A stretch of 64,000 nt of DNA, taken from the NCBI RefSeq assembly GCF_003967555.1, contig NZ_BIFS01000001.1:1674001-1738000 (forward strand). Reading direction: 5' to 3'. The notes below the pieces were generated by a model. The model ran no database searches. It was not told where the DNA came from and saw nothing but the letters and a program-made list of their open reading frames with translations. The stretch is from Dictyobacter kobayashii (lineage in GTDB: Bacteria > Chloroflexota > Ktedonobacteria > Ktedonobacterales > Ktedonobacteraceae). Position 1 is the first letter of the stretch. Each line of letters begins with the position of its first letter. A program made the translations under genes and the position numbers. Shown in pieces: positions 36,522 to 48,416 of this stretch.

Positions 36522-37382
36522 TTAACTGGGATACCAGACAAAGGTGACGCCAGCACCTGGATAGAACGTTACCCAGGTTGTAATTCCCCAATTGCCGTTC
36601 CAGTTCCAGTTACTGGTTGAAACACCGTTATAGGGATTTGACACACCCGTCTCAACAACCGCTACGTGACCATAGGCGCCAGCACCCTGTGTATATGGGG
36701 CCAGCACAATGATCGATGGTCCATTGGGATTAGGAACTGAAGAGGTCTTCCAGCCATAAGCAGGAGCCTGGTAGGCCCAGTCACCAGCATTGCCGAGCCA
36801 GGGGACCCAGTGACCGGTCAATTGATGATAGCGCATATTGGCCCAGTAAGTACATTGGCCATAAAAGAAGCGACTTAAGCTACCTTGATCTGAAGCAGGA
36901 ATATTGGAAGTAATGGTGGTAGGGGCAGTTTGTACACCAGCATATACCTGGTTACCGGCATCAAAACCGTCCTGGGTCACAGCAGTAGCTGTGGCGGCCT
37001 GGGCTGCAATCAATGCAGTATCATTGGGGTGGGAAGTCTTCATATCTGAACTGGGATTAAATATCTTTGCCAGGCTCCCACTTGCCTGACCATTACCCGC
37101 GGGTAAAACGGCGGCCAACGCGCCAAATAAGATTGCAATGAGGACAACGGCAACACCGATATGTACTACTGCGCGCCTTCCCTTAGGAGGACGCAACATA
37201 CCCGAACTTTTCTTACCGGTGCCAGGAATGAGTACTGGTTCACGCAGGGACCTGGTAGTATCTTTTGCTGTACCAGGAATCATAGCTGTATTTAAAGGCA
37301 TCGGAACCAGCGGAGACTGCGCATCGCCTGGGGCAGGCATCGGAGTATTTGGGTCAGGAAAGCTCTCCTGCTCCATCAACAT
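36522..37382 (-). CDS. Membrane-anchored CHAP-domain protein, paralog 2 (N-terminus probably frameshifted)
   Basis: 286 residues from 37382. Same plan as its neighbours: Pro-rich cytosolic part, LRPPKGRRAVVHIG and a membrane segment, AATATAVTQDGF, then a CHAP domain with FYGQCTYWANMRYHQLTGH (Cys) and YGHVAVVE (His). The visible start has no ribosome-binding site. A better one (GAAGGT before ATG at 37477) opens a short frame MYMLFRDRSRNADNEQPNG that stops at 37376; one extra G in the G5 run near 37402 would join the two as QMGGGAPSMLMEQ. The true gene is therefore probably 36522-37477. Confidence 0.82.
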   Translation of the reverse strand: MLMEQESFPDPNTPMPAPGDAQSPLVPMPLNTAMIPGTAKDTTRSLREPVLIPGTGKKSSGMLRPPKGRRAVVHIGVAVVLIAILFGALAAVLPAGNGQASGSLAKIFNPSSDMKTSHPNDTALIAAQAATATAVTQDGFDAGNQVYAGVQTAPTTITSNIPASDQGSLSRFFYGQCTYWANMRYHQLTGHWVPWLGNAGDWAYQAPAYGWKTSSVPNPNGPSIIVLAPYTQGAGAYGHVAVVETGVSNPYNGVSTSNWNWNGNWGITTWVTFYPGAGVTFVWYPS

Positions 37383-37477
37383 GCTCGGAGCGCCTCCCCC
37401 ATCTGCGCAAAAGAGGTAACGCCATTGGGTTGTTCATTATCGGCATTACGAGAACGATCACGAAATAACATATACAT
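37376..37477 (-). pseudogene. N-terminal fragment of CHAP paralog 2
   Basis: 33 codons from ATG at 37477, preceded by GAAGGT as in paralog 3, ending at a stop just past a G5 run. Its Arg-rich start (LFRDRSRNAD) resembles the start of paralog 3 (MLSSERYRKRQNLYRQRSR). It should be read as the beginning of the 36522-37382 gene. Confidence 0.55.
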
Positions 37478-37780
37478 TACCTTCAGTCTTACAAAGGTGC
37501 ATCAAAGATGACGCTCCAGATCGATTTTTTCAAATACTCAACCTGACTTTACCTAAGTGGTGGTGATTCAGTCAATTAATCAGACTTTTTGTAGGACTAT
37601 ATAACTATCATGTATTTGAATATAAAGATTTTTAATATGGCAGAATGCCTCTCTTGCCGGGTATCAAGAGGGGTATTTGCTTAGAGGTTAAAATAATTTT
37701 TGCTCCCTTTGGGGCATTCAGAGTCCCTCTTGTTTCCTCGGCAATTAGCGAAGGGTTGTTAAATGCGGCATTTCCCATTG

Positions 37781-38040
37781 CCATGGGATGTGTGTCGCTC
37801 CTGTGCGGACGTGCGCTGGCGCGCCCGAACCTGTTTTATGATGTAGTGTGGAAAATGTGCGCTGCACATTTTCCACACTACATCATAAAACAATTATAAG
37901 CTTTACAAGCACAAAAGCTCATATACAATTTATTCTGTAGCGCAAACAGTGCGCCGGGCGCACTGTTTGCGCTACAGAATAAATTAAAAGTCTCGGGCGC
38001 GCCAGCGCACGTCTGTATGGGAGCGACATACATTCCATGG
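37781..38040. repeat. Family A palindromic element, copy 2 (48-bp outer stem, two inner hairpins)
   Basis: Outer arms 37781-37828 and 37993-38040 pair over 48 positions with six differences, and all six leave G.U-compatible pairs in plus-strand RNA. Two perfect hairpins are inside: arms 37834-37860/37864-37890 (27 bp) and 37927-37955/37957-37985 (29 bp). The predicted fold is a three-way junction like that of the copy at 4327-4585. It lies between the second and third CHAP paralogs. The remaining part of the gap (37478-37780) shows a small hairpin CCTCTTG/CAAGAGG and no gene. Confidence 0.85.
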
Positions 38041-38068
38041 TAATGAGAGGCTGAAACTATCTTAAGAA

Positions 38069-39148
38069 CTAGTCAGGATACCAGATAAAGCTGATGCCTC
38101 GGCCGGGATAGAATGTGCGCCAGGATAGGGTGGCCCAGGCACCATTCCAGTTCCAATTACTGGTCAAGACACTTCCATCCCCATTCACTCTCTCGACAAC
38201 CGCTACGTGTCCATAAGCACCAGCTCCCTGAGCATAGGGACCAAAAACTATGATCGATTTGCCTTGCGGGTTGGGAGTATCAGAAATGGTCCAGCCATAA
38301 GCGGGTGCCTGGTAGGCCCATTGATAGGCATTACCCAGCCAGGGTATCCAGTGGCCGGTAGCCTGATGGTAGCGCATATTGGCCCAATAGGTACACTGGC
38401 CATAAAAGAACTGGCTCAGTCGGCCATAATCAGCAGCGGGAATGTGGGCATCCAGAGGGGCCGCTTTAACACCGGCATAAACACGACCACCTCCTGGATC
38501 ATAACCATCGATGGTAACCGCAGTCGCTGTAGCTACCTGGGCCGTGATCAAGGCAGTATCGTTTGTGCGTACCGAGGTGATATGAAAATTAAAAGGGAGG
38601 CTACTATTCATATGACCGCTGTTATCCACGGGGACCAGAGCCATAGTTACTCCCAGAGCAATAAATAATAGTAAAAAACTAAGGGCGCCATGCACAACTA
38701 AGCGCCTACCGCGCAACGGAGACCCAACAGCTAGCGATTTTTTGGTCCTCTTTCCAGGAATAATTAGAGGCGAGGGAACAATCGCATTGGGCCTTGCAGG
38801 CGTGACAGTCTTTTCTGTTTTCTGCTCAACCAGTAACTGTTGTGGATAGCTACCCATACGCTCGCCGGGAGGTACCAGCGGCGCCGCAGACATTGGAGAG
38901 ATCTGTCGCTCTCCCGGCGGCACAAGATGAAAAGTACCATTGGCAGGAGAAATATATTCACCCGCGGTTATCGGTGGGAAAAGAGGTGGAGTGTGGACTA
39001 CATCATAAGATAAAAATTGCATGTTCTCAGGAAAAGGCAACTGCTCAATCGGAATATTATGTGGAGTAGCTTCATTTACAAGGGGAGCTATACGGCTACG
39101 CTGCCGATAGAGATTTTGACGCTTACGATAACGCTCGGAAGACAACAT
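38069..39148 (-). CDS. Membrane-anchored CHAP-domain protein, paralog 3
   Basis: 359 residues from the ATG at 39148 (GAAGGT nine bases upstream). A long basic then Pro-rich cytosolic part (to about 165), one membrane segment (about 168-188, LSFLLLFIALGVTMALV), the shared TALITAQVATATAVTIDGY stretch, and a CHAP domain with FYGQCTYWANMRYHQ and YGHVAVVER. Its CHAP domain is close to that of paralog 2, implying recent duplication. Predicted peptidoglycan hydrolase acting outside the membrane. Intact. Confidence 0.87.
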   Translation of the reverse strand: MLSSERYRKRQNLYRQRSRIAPLVNEATPHNIPIEQLPFPENMQFLSYDVVHTPPLFPPITAGEYISPANGTFHLVPPGERQISPMSAAPLVPPGERMGSYPQQLLVEQKTEKTVTPARPNAIVPSPLIIPGKRTKKSLAVGSPLRGRRLVVHGALSFLLLFIALGVTMALVPVDNSGHMNSSLPFNFHITSVRTNDTALITAQVATATAVTIDGYDPGGGRVYAGVKAAPLDAHIPAADYGRLSQFFYGQCTYWANMRYHQATGHWIPWLGNAYQWAYQAPAYGWTISDTPNPQGKSIIVFGPYAQGAGAYGHVAVVERVNGDGSVLTSNWNWNGAWATLSWRTFYPGRGISFIWYPD

Positions 39149-39603
39149 ACGTAATACCTTCACAATTCAGCTGAGCTGCACTACGACAATACGACCCGAC
39201 ACCAGATGTACTCAACTCATAAGCATAACTGTACCACGCAATGTTAGAAGATCAAATATACTCTTTTTCCATAGGAAAATACTCCTACAGCATAAATTAT
39301 TAAAAATGGATATTGGATGGCTTTAAGCTATATAATAACTTTTCTATTTTACGCACGATTTATTTGATTATATCCATTACATATTTCGCGGAACGAGCAC
39401 ATATTGCCTTTAATACTCTAATTTCATGTTTAATGAGTTACCTGTTTGCTGTCAACCAACCATCATCCATGGTAGTATATGGTAACATTCATAGTACATG
39501 TGATTGATCTGGCCGCTCAGCAATAAAGGCACAAGTTTGCTTATTTACATTGCACCTGCCAGCATCTATTGACCTCCACAAAATAATGCAATTAGGAGCT
39601 AAG
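39149..39603. other. Divergent AT-rich intergenic region
   Basis: About 450 bases between CHAP paralog 3 and the sedolisin gene. Presumed to contain both promoters; no hairpin or supported small gene seen. Confidence 0.45.
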
Positions 39604-40902
39604 ATGAAACGCACGACCCTGCGTCTTTTTTTCTCTTTGTTCTCTATGGTCCTGCTGCTGGCTGCCTGCAGCCCACAATCAGCATTAGGGGATGGAGTAC
39701 AGCCCACTCCAACCCCGGCGACAGGCACTACTTCTATAGAGACCTGCCCTGCCAGCATCAGACAATTACCAACCTGCCTCACCCCTAAAGCGATGCGCCA
39801 GGCTTATGGCATTCAATCGCTATACCAGAAAGGCTATACTGGCAAAGGCCAGACTGTAATCGATATCGTGTCCTTTGGTAGTCCAACGATCCAACAAGAT
39901 ATGCAGGTATTTGATCAGACATTCAACCTTCCTCCCGTCAATCTACAGGTCATTGCTCCACTCAATGTCCCAGAGTATGATCCCAACCATGACAAAGCCG
40001 GTTGGGCCGGAGAAACCACGCTAGATGTACAGATCATCCATGCCCTGGCCCCGGATGCCAAAATAGTGCTACTGGTGAGTCCTGTGGCTGAAATTGAAGG
40101 GGTCACCGGACTACCTGAATTTCGCCAGCTAGAACAGTATGCGATCGACAACAAACTCGGCAATATTGTCTCCCATAGCTGGGGTGCTTCAGAATTAACG
40201 TTTAAGGATGCGCAGGGGCAGGCCGAGCTAAAAGCCTGGGATCAACTGCTGGAGAAAGGGACCACACAGCAAGGTATGACCTATTTCTCTTCCTCTGGCG
40301 ATAATGGCGCGACGGATTATGCGGATATGCAAGGCAAAAAAATCGCCAATGTAGCTACCACCAGTTTCGCAGCTTCTTCTCCCTGGGTTACCAGTGTGGG
40401 TGGCACCAATCTGGTTAATAATAATGGCGTTTTCAAAGAGCAGGCCTGGAGCGGCAGTGGTGGCGGCTTCAGCCAATTCTATAGCATACCTTCTTATCAG
40501 CAACTGCTTCCACCAGCCACCCAGGAACAATTTAAAAATCGCCGTGGCGTGCCCGACGTCTCAGCGGTAGCCGATCCTTTCACCGGCATGGCTGTCTATA
40601 TCAGTGGTAACTGGACGCAAGCCGGTGGAACCAGCGCCAGCGCGCCCGTATGGAGCGCCATTATGGCCATCGCCAATCAAATGGCTGGCCGACCGCTAGG
40701 ATTTATCAATCCGGCCCTCTATAAAATCGCGACTTCAAGTGACTATCAACAAGCTTTCCGTGATATCACGCAAGGCAATAATGATAACCTGACCGCCAAA
40801 GTCAAAGGTTATTCCGCAACAACAGGTTGGGATGCTGTGACTGGCCTTGGAACACCTAATGCCGCGTACCTCATACCAGCCCTGATCAAAGAAATAAAGT
40901 AA
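39604..40902 (+). CDS. Lipoprotein sedolisin-family (S53) serine-carboxyl peptidase
   Basis: 432 residues from the ATG at 39604 (TAGGAGC upstream). A lipoprotein signal with lipobox LAAC (Cys22) suggests anchoring outside the membrane. The catalytic domain follows after a short Thr/Pro linker: Glu137 and Asp141 (GWAGETTLDVQIIHA), oxyanion Asp233 (SSSGDNG) and nucleophile Ser344 in GGTSASAP; the C-terminal calcium-site region includes FRDITQGNN and GWDAVTGLGTP. The usual large activation prodomain of S53 enzymes is missing, so autoprocessing must differ or be absent. Family enzymes are typically active at acid pH. Confidence 0.9.
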   Translation: MKRTTLRLFFSLFSMVLLLAACSPQSALGDGVQPTPTPATGTTSIETCPASIRQLPTCLTPKAMRQAYGIQSLYQKGYTGKGQTVIDIVSFGSPTIQQDMQVFDQTFNLPPVNLQVIAPLNVPEYDPNHDKAGWAGETTLDVQIIHALAPDAKIVLLVSPVAEIEGVTGLPEFRQLEQYAIDNKLGNIVSHSWGASELTFKDAQGQAELKAWDQLLEKGTTQQGMTYFSSSGDNGATDYADMQGKKIANVATTSFAASSPWVTSVGGTNLVNNNGVFKEQAWSGSGGGFSQFYSIPSYQQLLPPATQEQFKNRRGVPDVSAVADPFTGMAVYISGNWTQAGGTSASAPVWSAIMAIANQMAGRPLGFINPALYKIATSSDYQQAFRDITQGNNDNLTAKVKGYSATTGWDAVTGLGTPNAAYLIPALIKEIK

Positions 40903-40930
40903 AACCACAGCCATCCAACTGTCTGGCCAT

Positions 40931-41063
40931 CCTGGGGGCGCTGACGCCCCTATCTTTTTTCTCTTTTATGCATTGATGTAACAAATGCAAGTAAATGCAT
41001 TTTTTACATCAATGCATAAAAATTTTGAGCGCTGTAAGCGTGAACCGTCAGGGGCCGTGCCAC
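40931..41063 (+). repeat. Family B palindromic element, copy 2
   Basis: Framework CCTGGGGGCGCTGACGCCCC, TGAGCGCTGTAAGCGTGAAC and CGTCAGGGGCC matches copy 1, but the hairpin is different: arms 40964-40989 and 40996-41021, 26 bp with one mismatch. It lies directly after the sedolisin gene; it could end its transcript. Confidence 0.85.
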
Positions 41064-41203
41064 AAACAGCGTATTGGGATATTTCACATTTGAATCACTC
41101 ATTATTATGACGTCGTAATATATTACGGTGCTATTTTTTATGTAGAATCAAATCAATGTTGATCTTTTATGCATATATGTTATAACGGATAAGGAGCGTT
41201 CCT

Positions 41204-43030
41204 ATGATCCGCAGGCTTTGCAGCACAATTGCGCTGGTCTTACTACTCTTCATCGCCAGCACTCAAACATCACTGGCTGCGGCGGGTAAAGAGTATTCTG
41301 CAGATCTCTTTAATGCCACGATCAATGTTCAAAATAATGGCGACCTTTTGATCACTGAGGCGGTTACTTTCCGCTTTGTCGGGGGACCATTTAGTTTTGT
41401 ATATCGAGAAATCCCAACCGATCATACAGATAACATTTCAATTGTCAGTGCCAGTATAGATGGCCATGCGATGGGTCAGGGCACGACTGCGGGCAACTAT
41501 GAAGTGGGAAGTGGTAATCCACTCAAAGTTACCTGGCACTTGCAGCCACAAAGCGATACAGTCCATACCTTCCAGCTGACATATCAGGTTCAGGGTGCCA
41601 TCCAGCAAACCCGGCAAGCTGATTTGCTCGATTGGAATGCGCTTCCAACCAACTATGCCTATAACATCAAAAAAGCCAGCGTGACGGTTAACTATCCTGC
41701 TCGCACCCACTTGATCAATGCACCAAGCGTCGTCCAGGGTCCAGCCACCATCACACAACCACTGACAGCGGGTAGCGTCACGTATAATGCCAGCGACCTG
41801 ACTGATAACACCCCGATTGAAGTAGGCATGCAGTTTCAAGCAGGCAGTTTGATCCAGGCGGAACCGCAGTGGCAGCGCAATCAGCAAGAGGTTAGTACAT
41901 TTTTAGGGCCTGGCTTGCTCGGTGCATTTGGGATAGCTATCCTGAGTATATTGGGGGCTATATTCTATCAGCGCAAACGGCAGCCACCAGTAGTCACTTC
42001 CGCTATTCAACCCGGTAGCATTACCACACCACCAGCTGATCTCTCACCAGCCGTGGCAGGGGCGCTGGTTACCTCGCCTATTCGTGGCAATGGCAGCTTT
42101 AACCAGGCGCTGGGAACCTTGCTTGATCTGGCCAATCGTGGTGTAGTAACTATCGTAGGAAATGAGAGTACAACGACACAAGCAGCCCGGACACCGGCTG
42201 ATTTCAGTGTACAGCTACAATCGGTTCCCGAGCAACTCACCCCTTACGAGAACCTTTTGATCACCAACCTGTTTGGAGGGCCAGCGGAGGGTACACAACC
42301 CGTACCTTTTTCAGAGGTTTATACTAGCGTCCAGGCACGGCTAAAAGCGTTGGACGTTCCCATACGGGAAGAATTCCAACAACGAGGTCTGGTGGAAAGT
42401 ACTTATGCCCCCGCGCATAAAAACCTCGGTCGGCTAAGTCTTCTCTTCTTTATTATCAGCCTGGTTGGTACATTGGCGACCTTAATTGTAGCCGCCAACT
42501 TATATGCGTGGCCCCTGGGCTTGATACCATTAGGTTTTCTCCCAGCATCATTCATTCTGCTGATAATGCGTGGCTCGCTGCGCTACTTCTCCCCTCAGGG
42601 CATACAGCTCATCAAGCAGTGCCAGGCCTTTGACAAATATCTGCATGCCCTGTTGCATGATAATCGAATGCGCAGTAGCGATATGGAGCAGAAGCAAGAC
42701 ATCTTTATGCGCTATCTTCCCTATGCCACCAGTTTTGGCTGGGGAAATCAATGGATACAAAACTTTGAGCAGCTCGGGGGTACTGCACTCCCCCCGTGGT
42801 TCCTGGCTTTTGGACAACACTCACCCAATGAACCAGATTATAGCAATGCAGCAAACTATAACTATAACCACAATCTGGCAACCATGATGATCATCACGAA
42901 CTCGCACTCGTATCAACCTATCAACTATGGAGGTGGAAGTTCGGGCAACTTCAGCGGGGCTAGTTTTGGTGGTGGTAGTTTTGGTGGTGGTGCTGGCGCG
43001 GGCGGTGGTGGTGGCAGTGGTGCTGGCTAA
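41204..43030 (+). CDS. DUF2207 family membrane protein with Gly-rich tail
   Basis: 608 residues with AAGGAG before the ATG. A signal peptide (LCSTIALVLLLFIAS...SLAAAG) is followed by the DUF2207 extracellular domain (about 30-220; YSADLFNATINVQNNGDLLITEAVTFRF), one membrane helix (about 229-252), a cytosolic part (NQALGTLLDLANRGVVTI and following), a pair of helices (about 412-455), and a C-terminal low-complexity tail of Gly/Ser (GGGSFGGGAGAGGGGGSGAG), typical of this family. The function of DUF2207 is not known; a transport, secretion or envelope role is only suggested by topology. Confidence 0.88.
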   Translation: MIRRLCSTIALVLLLFIASTQTSLAAAGKEYSADLFNATINVQNNGDLLITEAVTFRFVGGPFSFVYREIPTDHTDNISIVSASIDGHAMGQGTTAGNYEVGSGNPLKVTWHLQPQSDTVHTFQLTYQVQGAIQQTRQADLLDWNALPTNYAYNIKKASVTVNYPARTHLINAPSVVQGPATITQPLTAGSVTYNASDLTDNTPIEVGMQFQAGSLIQAEPQWQRNQQEVSTFLGPGLLGAFGIAILSILGAIFYQRKRQPPVVTSAIQPGSITTPPADLSPAVAGALVTSPIRGNGSFNQALGTLLDLANRGVVTIVGNESTTTQAARTPADFSVQLQSVPEQLTPYENLLITNLFGGPAEGTQPVPFSEVYTSVQARLKALDVPIREEFQQRGLVESTYAPAHKNLGRLSLLFFIISLVGTLATLIVAANLYAWPLGLIPLGFLPASFILLIMRGSLRYFSPQGIQLIKQCQAFDKYLHALLHDNRMRSSDMEQKQDIFMRYLPYATSFGWGNQWIQNFEQLGGTALPPWFLAFGQHSPNEPDYSNAANYNYNHNLATMMIITNSHSYQPINYGGGSSGNFSGASFGGGSFGGGAGAGGGGGSGAG

Positions 43031-43052
43031 AACTCGATCAGCATATGATTAT

Positions 43053-43092
43053 AAGAAAGATGACCTGTCACGCACGGGTCATCTTTCTTTTT
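43053..43092. terminator. Bidirectional terminator
   Basis: Stem AAGAAAGATGACC with GGTCATCTTTCTT, followed by T residues, between the convergent DUF2207 gene and asd. It also ends the metX-metY-lysC-asd cluster. Confidence 0.88.
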
Positions 43093-43105
43093 GCTGCTTG
43101 CAATG

Positions 43106-44176
43106 CTAGAGCAGGCCTTTGTTCACGCACCACTCAGCATTTAAGATCGAACCGCCAGCCGCGCCACGCACAGTATTGTGGCCCAACATTACAAATTTAT
43201 AGCTGAAAAGCGGGCAGGGACGCAGGCGGCCCAGGGTGACAGTCATGCCATTGCCAGCATCGCGATCCCGCAAAGTCTGCGGGCGATCAATCTCACGCCG
43301 GTAGAGTAGGGCCCGTTCAGGCGCGCTGGGCAAGCGGGCAGCCTGCGACTCCGGCACATAATTCTCCCAGGCCGCGATAATCTCTTCGGGACTCGCCTGC
43401 CGCTCCAGCTGGATGCTAGCGCATTCGAGATGTCCCTCACGGGTCGCAACACGATTGCAGTGGGCGCTCACGACTAGTGGCGCATCGACGAATCCTTGTC
43501 CTTCCTGCCACTCGCCCAGCATCTTCAGCGTCTCACTCTCCACCTTCTCTTCCTCCCCACCGATATATGGGATAGCGTTATCCAAAATATCATAGGAAGG
43601 TAGGCCAGGATAGCCGGCACCCGAGATCGATTGCATGGTAGTAACCAGAACTTTACTGATGCCAAAAGCCTGCTGCAGTGGTTTGAGGGCCATCACCAGC
43701 GGCGTCGAGGAACAATTGGCATTGGTTACAATAAAACCGGACCAGCCACGCTGCTTCTGCTGCCGCGGAATGGCGGCGATATGGTCCGCATTGACCTCGG
43801 GGATCAACAAGGGCACATCAGCGCCCATGCGGTGGTTTTTGGCATTGCTGAAAACAGCCACGCCAGCCTGAGCAAACGCGACCTCGATCTCACCAGCTAT
43901 CTCGCCGGGCAAGGCTGAAAAGACGACTTTCACCTGGGGCATCGCGTCAGGTCGACACGCGACCACCGGCAATTTCGCGGCTGAAGCAGGCATATCACTT
44001 CCCGATAAACGCCAGCCGGTAACCTCGGCATAAGGACGCCCATTGTGCTTATCCGAAGCCCCCAGGGCCACTAATTCAAACCAGGGATGTCCCTGTAGTA
44101 ATTCAATAAAGCGCTGGCCTACCATGCCGGTCGCCCCCAGCACACCAACAGGTATCTTTTTATCTCGTGTCACCAT
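43106..44176 (-). CDS. asd: Aspartate-semialdehyde dehydrogenase
   Basis: 356 residues from the ATG at 44176 (GGAAG upstream); ATG at 44200 and 44221 are alternatives. The enzyme reduces aspartyl phosphate to aspartate semialdehyde with NADPH, second step toward Lys, Met and Thr. Visible: nucleotide loop GATGMVGQRF, catalytic Cys in TNANCSSTPLVMAL, substrate segment SGAGYPGLPSYDILDNAIP and HCNRVATREGHLECASI with the catalytic His. The sequence style is that of the archaeal/fungal type rather than the usual bacterial type. Last gene of the met/asp-family cluster. Confidence 0.92.
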   Translation of the reverse strand: MVTRDKKIPVGVLGATGMVGQRFIELLQGHPWFELVALGASDKHNGRPYAEVTGWRLSGSDMPASAAKLPVVACRPDAMPQVKVVFSALPGEIAGEIEVAFAQAGVAVFSNAKNHRMGADVPLLIPEVNADHIAAIPRQQKQRGWSGFIVTNANCSSTPLVMALKPLQQAFGISKVLVTTMQSISGAGYPGLPSYDILDNAIPYIGGEEEKVESETLKMLGEWQEGQGFVDAPLVVSAHCNRVATREGHLECASIQLERQASPEEIIAAWENYVPESQAARLPSAPERALLYRREIDRPQTLRDRDAGNGMTVTLGRLRPCPLFSYKFVMLGHNTVRGAAGGSILNAEWCVNKGLL

Positions 44177-44291
44177 AGGTTCGTTCTTCCACCGTCTCAT
44201 ACTAAAGGGGACGGGCCGCATGCGCGCGCAATCCCGTCCCTCTGCTTGCTATATTTCGCTGCTATTATATCGCCATTATATAGAGAATATA

Positions 44292-45773
44292 TCAGGCTTT
44301 GCGCCGCGCCTCTTTACCGGTCGCAGGATGGCGCACCAGCGGAATCACCGGCGCGATCAGATCTCGATGCAGGCAACGCAGGGCCCGCTCGCTAGAACGG
44401 TCCTCAACAATTAAGGTAATGCCCTGCTCGGAAGCACCTTGAGACACAACCGGGATGCGCTCGCTGGCCAGGGCAGTAATGGCACGACCAGCACTCATCG
44501 GATCATTGGTAAAACCTGAACCAATACAGGCGCAGGCCGCCAGACCACGGCGCAGCGAGACAGACCAGAGCGAGGTATCCATATTATGCTGCAATAATGC
44601 TACCACCGTGTCAGCAGCTTTTTCATCTACCACGAAGGATAAATGATGACCGGAAGAAGAACAGATAGCCACGGGAGCAGCCCCTGCCTTGGCTGCCAGG
44701 GCAAAAACCTGTCCGGCATTCTCAGGAGCTCCAAAGAGATCGGTACTCTCCACCGTAATCAAGGCCAGGTTGCGTCGAATAGTGATCGCACCCGCCCCGC
44801 TCTGCGCATATCCTACCGGGCCAATGATCGTACCGCGAATATGCGGGCGGAAGGAATTACGAACACGGACAGGTATGTTGCGATGTGCAATAGGAATCAG
44901 GGTACGAGGGTGCAGCACCTTCGCTCCAAACCAGGAGAGGCGCGCTGCTTCCGCATACGATAGCTGTGGCAACAAGCGGGTGTTGGCAACCAGGCGCGGA
45001 TCGGCCGTCAGCACACCATCAACGTCTGTGTAAATTGAAACATCCACGCAATCAAGGGCCGCGCCAATCACGGTCGCTGAATAATCAGATCCATTTCTTC
45101 CTAGAGTGGTAACAAATCCTGTAATGGTTCGTCCCATAAAGCCAGCGGCAATCGGCACAATACCAGCCTCAACCAATGGATGAATTAATACATGGGCATT
45201 CACCCGCGTCTCCTCAAGCAGAGGATCAGCACCTTCTACGACGCCAAAGGGCTGGGAGGGATCATGCGGAGGATGGCTGGTAATAATCACTTCTTTACGC
45301 ACTGCTTCCGCCGGAGCACCATAGGTACGGGTAGCCGCAGCCACCAACAAAATAGAGAGCCGCTCACCCCACGAGGCTACCGTTGCCGTGCGCAGATGGA
45401 CCATATCACCGCTAGCCGCTGCTTTGCGCAAGGTTTGCACATCTTCAGCCAGGCGTTCCAGCGCATGCTCTAACTCATCCAGTAAGCGCGCGCGCTCTTC
45501 ACCAGCCTGGGTAACCTGGGCGGCCGCATCCAGATGCTTCTGGCGTAGCGCCACCAGCTCCTGGTCGCAGGACTCGCTCTCACCCGAGCAGGCAAAACGA
45601 GCAATACGCAATAACTGGTCTGTGACACCAGACATAGCCGAGACCACAATCACAGGAAAAGGGGTTGTTGGATCATTCAGAGTATCAGCAACAATGGACG
45701 CAACACGACGAATGCGTTCTCCACTTCCAACCGATGTACCACCAAATTTTAAGACACAGACAGATTGTTCCAT
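44292..45773 (-). CDS. lysC: Aspartate kinase, monofunctional
   Basis: 493 residues. The amino-acid kinase domain begins with KFGGTSVGSG (9-18) and includes VAAGFMGRTITGFVTTLGRNGSDYSA and YTDVDGVLTADPR; two ACT regulatory domains follow (about 340-475, including VESTDLFGAPENAGQVFALA and IALASERIPVVSQGASEQGITLIV-like segment), the expected site of feedback by Lys, Thr or Met. It phosphorylates aspartate, first step of the pathway. The length and the long helical insert resemble AK-III-type enzymes. It lies 91 bases after metY and 115 bases before the asd start. Confidence 0.93.
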   Translation of the reverse strand: MEQSVCVLKFGGTSVGSGERIRRVASIVADTLNDPTTPFPVIVVSAMSGVTDQLLRIARFACSGESESCDQELVALRQKHLDAAAQVTQAGEERARLLDELEHALERLAEDVQTLRKAAASGDMVHLRTATVASWGERLSILLVAAATRTYGAPAEAVRKEVIITSHPPHDPSQPFGVVEGADPLLEETRVNAHVLIHPLVEAGIVPIAAGFMGRTITGFVTTLGRNGSDYSATVIGAALDCVDVSIYTDVDGVLTADPRLVANTRLLPQLSYAEAARLSWFGAKVLHPRTLIPIAHRNIPVRVRNSFRPHIRGTIIGPVGYAQSGAGAITIRRNLALITVESTDLFGAPENAGQVFALAAKAGAAPVAICSSSGHHLSFVVDEKAADTVVALLQHNMDTSLWSVSLRRGLAACACIGSGFTNDPMSAGRAITALASERIPVVSQGASEQGITLIVEDRSSERALRCLHRDLIAPVIPLVRHPATGKEARRKA

Positions 45774-45799
45774 TACACACCACCAACATTCATAACACG

Positions 45800-45856
45800 A
45801 CTTCAGGGCAAGGCGCCAAAGCTCGTATGTGCGAGTTAACCACCAGGCCCTGAAGT
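45800..45856 (-). promoter_or_regulatory. Hairpin between metY and lysC
   Basis: A perfect 10-bp stem, ACTTCAGGGC/GCCCTGAAGT (45800-45809 and 45847-45856), with an inner small stem CTCG/CGAG. No T-run follows, so a processing or attenuation site rather than a strong terminator; it may set lower expression of lysC-asd relative to metXY. Confidence 0.5.
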
Positions 45857-45864
45857 TGGATTAT

Positions 45865-48356
<2,492 letters not shown>

Positions 48357-48384
48357 GCCATACTCCCTTCCTGGAAAAAGGAAC

Positions 48385-48416
48385 AAAAAAACCCTCACCC
48401 TGCAGGGGCGAGGGGT
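48385..48416 (-). terminator. Regulatory terminator of the T-box leader
   Basis: On the minus strand a CCCTCGCCCC/GGGTGAGGG stem followed by seven T, directly after the T-box sequence and before the metX ribosome-binding site. Confidence 0.85.
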
